Source: Pseudomonadota bacterium
Lineage (GTDB): Bacteria; Pseudomonadota; Alphaproteobacteria; Caulobacterales; Caulobacteraceae
Direction of reading: 5' to 3'
NCBI GenBank assembly: GCA_023445705.1
Contig: JAEXKM010000092.1
Location: 1 to 5,047, forward strand
DNA: 5,047 nucleotides
Both the position numbers and the translations under genes were made by a program. Shown here in pieces: positions 1 through 5,047 of this stretch (its first letter is position 1; every line of letters starts with the position of its first letter). Under the pieces are notes generated by a model. That model saw nothing but the letters and a program-made list of their open reading frames with translations, searched no databases and was not told the DNA's origin.

Positions 1-979
1 CTTCGTTCAGCTCCCACATGTCGATGTCGTCGATGGTCAGACCAGCGCGCTCGAGCAGCTTCGGGATCGCGAACACCGGGCCGATGCCCATTTCTTCCGG
101 GCCGCAGCCGGCCACGGCCATGCCGCGGTAGGCGCCGAGCGGGGTGAGGCCGCGCTTTTCGGCTTCCTTGCGTTCCATCATCAGCACCGCGGCCGAACCG
201 TCGGAGAGCTGGCTGGCGTTGCCGGCGGTGACGAACTTGCCTTCCGGCACGTAGCGGCCGCCCTTGAAGACCGGGTTCAGCTTCTGCAGGTCGGCCAGCG
301 TGGTCTGCGGGCGATTGCCCTCGTCCATGCTGATGGTGATTTCCTTGTCGGCCAGCTCGCCGGTTTCCTTGTTCACCACGACCTTCATGATGGTGGTGAT
401 CGGGGCGATCTCGGCGGTCAGGCGGCCTTCCGACTGGGCCAGGGCCGTGCGCTGCTGCGATTGCAGAGCGTACTCGTCCTGGGCTTCGCGGCTGACGCCA
501 TAGCGCTCGGCGACGATCTCGGCGGTCTCGATCATCGAGGTGTGGATCTCCGGCACGTTCTTGGTCAGCCAGGGATCGGACGTCATGAAGCGGTTCATCT
601 TGTCGTTCTGGACGAGCGAGATGGACTCCACGCCGCCGCCGATCGCGATCGGGGCGCCGTCGTTGATGATGTACTTCGCAGCGGTGGCGATGCCCATCAG
701 GCCCGACGAGCACTGACGGTCCATGGTCATGCCCGAGACGGTGTTCGGCAGGCCGGCGCGCAGCAGGGCCTGGCGAGCGATGTTGTTGCCCGTGGTGCCT
801 TGCTCGAGCGCGCAGCCGAAGACCACGTCGTCCACCTCGGCGGGATCGATGCCCGCGCGCTCGACGACGGCGGCGATCGAGTGGCCGGCCAGGGTCGCGC
901 CATAGGTGTTGTTGAAGGCGCCGCGATAGGCCTTGCCGATCGGGGTGCGGGCTGTGGAGACGATTACGGCTTCACGCAT
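1..979 (-). CDS. fadA: Acetyl-CoA C-acyltransferase (3-ketoacyl-CoA thiolase), 3' end cut off by the window
   Basis: This enzyme cleaves 3-ketoacyl-CoA with free CoA to give acetyl-CoA and an acyl-CoA two carbons shorter, the last step of a beta-oxidation turn in the cytoplasm. The visible 326 codons start MREAVIVSTARTPIGKAYRG, a typical thiolase N-terminus. The nucleophilic cysteine is Cys90 in DRQCSSGL. The GGGVES motif follows, and TAGNASQLSDG (about residues 251-261) is the conserved substrate-loop region. The window ends inside the NEAF motif, with Asn325-Glu326 visible. The remaining 65-70 residues, which carry the catalytic His and second Cys, lie outside the window, so this is an edge effect and not a broken gene. 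The ATG at 979 has an AGGA Shine-Dalgarno (988-991) with 8 bases of spacing. It lies 84 bases downstream of the hydratase/dehydrogenase gene and probably shares its transcript. The DEGNRPQTT and EEMGIGPVFAIP stretches resemble peroxisomal ACAA1. Biosynthetic acetoacetyl-CoA thiolase is a less likely alternative, given the neighbour. Confidence 0.93.
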   Translation of the reverse strand, partial: MREAVIVSTARTPIGKAYRGAFNNTYGATLAGHSIAAVVERAGIDPAEVDDVVFGCALEQGTTGNNIARQALLRAGLPNTVSGMTMDRQCSSGLMGIATAAKYIINDGAPIAIGGGVESISLVQNDKMNRFMTSDPWLTKNVPEIHTSMIETAEIVAERYGVSREAQDEYALQSQQRTALAQSEGRLTAEIAPITTIMKVVVNKETGELADKEITISMDEGNRPQTTLADLQKLNPVFKGGRYVPEGKFVTAGNASQLSDGSAAVLMMERKEAEKRGLTPLGAYRGMAVAGCGPEEMGIGPVFAIPKLLERAGLTIDDIDMWELNE

Positions 980-1022
980 TGGAGAGGTCCTAAAAAGTGG
1001 GAGGAGCGAAGTCCTGCTCTTT

Positions 1023-1044
1023 GCCCCGGCGCGAACGCCGGGGC
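1023..1044 (-). other. Stem-loop between the two beta-oxidation genes (intercistronic RNA hairpin)
   Basis: The arms GCCCCGGCG and CGCCGGGGC form a perfect 9-bp GC-rich stem around a 4-base loop. In the minus-strand transcript the loop reads UUCG, closed by a G-C pair rather than the especially stable C-G pair. It begins 19 bases after the TAA stop of the upstream gene and ends 43 bases before the thiolase ATG. No run of U directly follows the stem; the next bases are AAAGAGCAGG, and a short TTTTT lies about 23 bases further on. It is therefore a poor intrinsic terminator. It more likely marks an RNA-processing or 3'-end-protection site, or partly reduces readthrough to the thiolase gene. The role is inferred; the stem itself is plain in the sequence. 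Confidence 0.6.
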
Positions 1045-1063
1045 GGGGAGGTCTATGGTTCGC

Positions 1064-3145
<2,082 letters not shown>

Positions 3146-3203
3146 GTGGAGCGCATCCTCGATTGATGGAAGTGGGTGGCTCGTGCCTTGGCCGCCCTGG
3201 ATT

Positions 3204-3217
3204 CAAACGGTTGTTTA
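3204..3217. promoter_or_regulatory. Candidate PsrA-like (TetR-family, fatty-acid-responsive) operator
   Basis: The sequence CAAACGGTTGTTTA contains arms AAAC and GTTT separated by 4 bases. The PsrA consensus known from Pseudomonas beta-oxidation promoters is roughly (C/G)AAAC-N2-4-GTTT(G/C). This site matches except for the final base, which is A. It overlaps the candidate -10 box of the leftward promoter, so a bound repressor would block the beta-oxidation operon until long-chain acyl signals release it. No regulator gene is visible in the window. A match this short could arise by chance, though its position in a fatty-acid gene promoter favours a real site. Confidence 0.4.
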
Positions 3218-3245
3218 TAGGCCCCGCCGGGCGCGCGCGAGTCAA
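3214..3245 (-). promoter_or_regulatory. Candidate promoter for the beta-oxidation operon
   Basis: On the minus strand TTGACT (3240-3245) could serve as a -35 box and TATAAA (3214-3219) as a -10 box. The gap between them is 20 bases, longer than the usual 16-18 for sigma-70 promoters and longer than the 10-14 bases quoted for the extended Caulobacter housekeeping consensus. If TATAAA is used, transcription would start near 3205-3208 and leave a leader of about 60 bases before the ATG at 3145. The boxes are individually good, but the spacing makes this call uncertain. Confidence 0.35.
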
Positions 3246-3249
3246 AAAT

Positions 3250-3275
3250 CCGTTGGGTTTGCGCGCGCCGAACGG
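3250..3275. repeat. Imperfect inverted repeat upstream of the SDR gene
   Basis: CCGTTGGG (3250-3257) and CCGAACGG (3268-3275) pair at 7 of 8 positions around a 10-base GC-rich spacer. Its place, 42 bases before the SDR start codon, would suit an operator for the rightward gene, with arm centres about 18 bases apart. In such GC-rich DNA, imperfect dyads of this size are common, so this is only a candidate site. Confidence 0.3.
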
Positions 3276-3316
3276 CGGTCTATGACGCCTTTCGAACCCA
3301 TTCAGAGGATACAGGC

Positions 3317-4096
3317 ATGGCCCAGGGATTGTTCTCGCTCGAAGGTCGCGTGGCGCTCGTCACCGGCGGCTCTCGGGGTATCGGCAAGATGATCGCCAAG
3401 GGCTTCATCGACGCCGGCGCCGAGCGGGTCTACATCTCGTCGCGCAAGCCGGCGGCCTGCGACGAGACCGCCGCCGAACTGGGCGAGCGCTGCATCTCGC
3501 TGCCCCAGGACGTTTCCACGGTCGAAGGTTGCCAGGCCCTGGCCGAGCGCCTGACGGCCAAGGAACCCAAGCTCGACATCCTGGTGAACAACGCCGGGGC
3601 GGCCTGGGGCGCGCCCTTCGACGAGTTTCCCGAGAACGGCTGGGACAAGGTGCTGGACCTGAACCTCAAGTCGCCGTTCTTCCTGACCCAGGCCCTGCAC
3701 GGGGCGCTGAAGGCGGCGGCCAGCCGCGAACAGCCCGCCAAGGTCATCAACATCTGCTCGATCGACGGCATCCGCCTCAATCCGCAGGAAACCTATTCCT
3801 ATCACGCCTCCAAAGCCGGCCTGATCTACCTGACCCGCCGCGTGGCCGCCCAACTGATCAACGACTCGATCAACGTCACCGGCATCGCACCTGGCGCCTT
3901 CGCCTCGGAAATGAACCGCGTGGCCCGCGATCAGGGCGACGAAATCGCCAAGCGCATCCCCTCGCGCCGCATCGGCCGGGACGAGGACATGGCGGCGGCG
4001 GCCATCTACCTGGCGAGCCGCGCCGGTGACTATGTCGTGGGCGAGACTATCGCCGTCGATGGCGGCGTCGCCTTGGCCAGCACCGGCGGGCTGTAA
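3317..4096 (+). CDS. RhlG-like short-chain dehydrogenase/reductase (probable NADPH-dependent 3-ketoacyl reductase)
   Basis: This 259-residue protein has the normal length and all motifs of a classical SDR. The cofactor loop TGGSRGIG is at 16-23 and the structural NNAG motif at 91-94. The catalytic set is Asn116, Ser148, Tyr162 and Lys166 (YHASK). PG at 192-193 and the C-terminal VDGG at 247-250 complete the fold. Arg20 and Arg43 (SSRKP, after the second strand) suggest preference for NADPH. From memory, FSLEGRVALVTGGSRGIG and the LDILVNNAGAAWGA segment resemble Pseudomonas RhlG, a beta-ketoacyl reductase. The true substrate is unknown; a sugar or polyol dehydrogenase role cannot be excluded. 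It has no signal peptide or membrane segment and so should be cytoplasmic. The ATG has AGAGGA 7 bases upstream. It is divergent from the beta-oxidation operon and may share its regulation, which is inference. Confidence 0.93.
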   Translation: MAQGLFSLEGRVALVTGGSRGIGKMIAKGFIDAGAERVYISSRKPAACDETAAELGERCISLPQDVSTVEGCQALAERLTAKEPKLDILVNNAGAAWGAPFDEFPENGWDKVLDLNLKSPFFLTQALHGALKAAASREQPAKVINICSIDGIRLNPQETYSYHASKAGLIYLTRRVAAQLINDSINVTGIAPGAFASEMNRVARDQGDEIAKRIPSRRIGRDEDMAAAAIYLASRAGDYVVGETIAVDGGVALASTGGL

Positions 4097-4103
4097 ACTT
4101 TGC

Positions 4104-4124
4104 GGCGAAGGCCACGCTTTCGCC
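4104..4124 (+). terminator. Stem-loop just after the SDR stop codon, possible weak terminator
   Basis: GGCGAAGGC (4104-4112) pairs with GCTTTCGCC (4116-4124) through nine pairs, one of them G-U, around the loop CAC. It begins 8 bases after the TAA stop, the usual place for a terminator. The bases that follow (CATTCTGCGTT) hold only scattered T residues, so termination may be partial, and some readthrough into the next plus-strand gene is possible. Low-U hairpins are common in GC-rich alphaproteobacteria. Confidence 0.5.
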
Positions 4125-4166
4125 CATTCTGCGTTATGACCTGCTCAAGAACAGCGGGCGTGGCGT

Positions 4167-5047
4167 TTGAGCGAGTCGGAACCTAAGCCGCCATCGAGGC
4201 CGGCGCGTCGCAGGCGGCGGGCCCAAACCGCCGTGGCCGCCCTGATCATCGTCAGTTTCGCGGCCGGTACGGCCGTCTACCTGACGCGCAGGGCGATCGC
4301 GCGCGAAGTGCTGATCGGCTGGCTGGAGGCGCGGGGCATCCCGGCCGAGGTGGACTTCCGGGAGTTCGAGTTCGGCGGCTTCACCGCTCGGGTGCGGGCC
4401 GGCGCGCCGAACGATCCTGACATCTCGGTTTCCCGCGTCGAGGTCCGCTACGGCTTCACCGGCTTCTGGCGCGGCGAACCGCTCGGGGTGCGGGTGATCT
4501 CGGTCAGGCTCTATCGGCCAGTGCTGAAGGCGGCGTTCAAGGGCGGCGAGCTCAGCCTGGGCGCCCTGGACCCGCTGATCGATGAATTCACCAAGCGCCC
4601 GCCGCAACCCGAGGCGCCGCAGCCGCGGGTGGAGGTGCATGGCGGCGTCCTGAACCTCGCCACCGATTACGGCGCCGTGAAGCTCTCCGGCGACGGCCGG
4701 CTCGAGCGCGGCAAGCTGATGGCGCTGGACGCCCGCCTCGACCCGGCGCGCCTACGCGGCGAGGGCCTGGAAGCCGGGCTCGGCGAGGCCCGATTGCGTC
4801 TTGCCACGACCCGAGGCAGGACCGACGTCCTGCTCACCGCCCCAATCGCCGACCTTCGCGCCGGCCAGGCCAGCGTTCGCGGCGCGATGTTGCGGCTCTC
4901 GCTGCAGGGCCCCTATCCCGATCTGAAGAAGGGCGCCGACGAGGGCAGGGTGACGGCCCGCCTGGAGCTCGCCGGCGACGCGTTCGCCCTGGGGGAGGAC
5001 CGCTTGGAGAAGGCCAGCCTCGTCGCCAATTTCGACGGTCTTTCACG
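4167..5047 (+). CDS. Large inner-membrane-anchored protein, AsmA/YdbH-like, N-terminal part only
   Basis: The frame is open from just after a TGA at 4137-4139 to the window edge, giving at least 293 codons. I chose TTG at 4167 because it yields a natural membrane-anchor N-terminus: MSESEPKPPSRPA, five arginines at 14-18, then a hydrophobic helix at about 22-39. There is no ATG in frame near here. The alternative GTG at 4233 would start inside the helix and lose the charged cytoplasmic tail. No good Shine-Dalgarno precedes TTG; only GCGGG at 4154-4158 is present. The arginines inside and the polar remainder outside predict one anchor, with the bulk in the periplasm. After the helix come short alternating strands with recurring G-x-L and A-R-L patterns, as in VHGGVLNLATDYGAVKLSG. 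This resembles AsmA/YdbH-family proteins, which form long beta-grooves and are linked to phospholipid transport to the outer membrane. That family call is inference from style and needs the missing C-terminus. It may be read through from the SDR gene. Confidence 0.8.
   Translation, partial: MSESEPKPPSRPARRRRRAQTAVAALIIVSFAAGTAVYLTRRAIAREVLIGWLEARGIPAEVDFREFEFGGFTARVRAGAPNDPDISVSRVEVRYGFTGFWRGEPLGVRVISVRLYRPVLKAAFKGGELSLGALDPLIDEFTKRPPQPEAPQPRVEVHGGVLNLATDYGAVKLSGDGRLERGKLMALDARLDPARLRGEGLEAGLGEARLRLATTRGRTDVLLTAPIADLRAGQASVRGAMLRLSLQGPYPDLKKGADEGRVTARLELAGDAFALGEDRLEKASLVANFDGLS

Larger units (their letters stand above)
3146..3316. promoter_or_regulatory. Divergent promoter region between the beta-oxidation operon and the SDR gene
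   Basis: The 171 bases between the two divergent start codons must hold the leftward promoter for the hydratase/dehydrogenase gene, and probably the rightward promoter for the SDR gene. Both ends carry Shine-Dalgarno sequences: GAGGA at 3156-3160 (minus) and AGAGGA at 3304-3309 (plus). Between them lie an AT-richer patch around 3200-3220, two alternating GC tracts (3231-3239 and 3261-3268), a PsrA-like inverted repeat, a second imperfect dyad and two GANTC sites at 3200-3204 and 3239-3243. A rightward promoter is harder to place. TCTATGAC at 3279-3286 resembles the Caulobacter -10 consensus GCTANAWC at 6 of 8 positions, but I see no well-spaced -35 for it. No open reading frame of note is present. 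Confidence 0.75.

Noticed and set aside
1..979. The possibility that the thiolase gene is truncated or a pseudogene.
   Set aside because: The frame is intact to the window edge and stops within the conserved NEAF motif only because the window ends there.
3302..3853. A 183-codon minus-strand frame opposite the SDR gene.
   Set aside because: It is antisense to a complete SDR with all catalytic residues and has low-complexity shadow composition.
4136..4186. A 16-codon ATG frame (starting MTCSRTAG) overlapping the TTG start, as a possible leader peptide.
   Set aside because: It has no Shine-Dalgarno, no attenuator-like codon run and no downstream alternative hairpin that I can see. Its stop lies past the TTG, so any coupling is speculative.
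4134..4640. A 168-codon minus-strand frame opposite the membrane-anchored protein.
   Set aside because: It is rich in Arg, His and Pro with no domain. The plus-strand frame shows a clear anchor helix and continues to the window edge.

Overview
The window is a GC-rich bacterial chromosomal segment. Its codon use, the style of its proteins and GANTC (CcrM-type) sites inside a promoter fit an alphaproteobacterium, most likely Caulobacterales (Caulobacter or Phenylobacterium). This assignment is inferred from memory of the families and was not tested by a search. I see no RNA gene, CRISPR array, insertion sequence, phage gene or att site. No part looks like recently acquired DNA.

Layout. On the minus strand, reading from right to left, lies a fatty-acid beta-oxidation pair. 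First comes a 693-residue enoyl-CoA hydratase / 3-hydroxyacyl-CoA dehydrogenase (3145 down to 1064). After an 84-base gap with a strong stem-loop comes a thiolase (979 down to the window edge) that lacks roughly its last 65-70 residues. Both proteins resemble the peroxisomal-type enzymes (MFE-1 and ACAA1) more than E. coli FadB and FadA. A 171-base divergent promoter region (3146-3316) separates this operon from a plus-strand gene for a 259-residue RhlG-like short-chain dehydrogenase (3317-4096). A stem-loop follows its stop codon. Next on the plus strand is the start of a large membrane-anchored protein (4167 to the window edge) of the AsmA/YdbH-like kind. It appears to start at a TTG codon.

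How the genes work together. The two minus-strand enzymes supply the last three steps of each beta-oxidation turn: hydration, NAD-dependent oxidation and CoA-dependent cleavage. The divergent reductase belongs to a family that reduces 3-ketoacyl groups with NADPH, so it may act on related acyl chains; that link is inference. The most interesting non-coding feature is in the divergent promoter. A sequence close to the published PsrA fatty-acid-repressor consensus (CAAAC-N4-GTTTA) overlaps a candidate -10 box of the beta-oxidation operon, and GANTC sites touch both the operator and the candidate -35 box. I found no convincing new biological system here. The regulatory arrangement and the RNA hairpin between the two beta-oxidation genes are the best leads.
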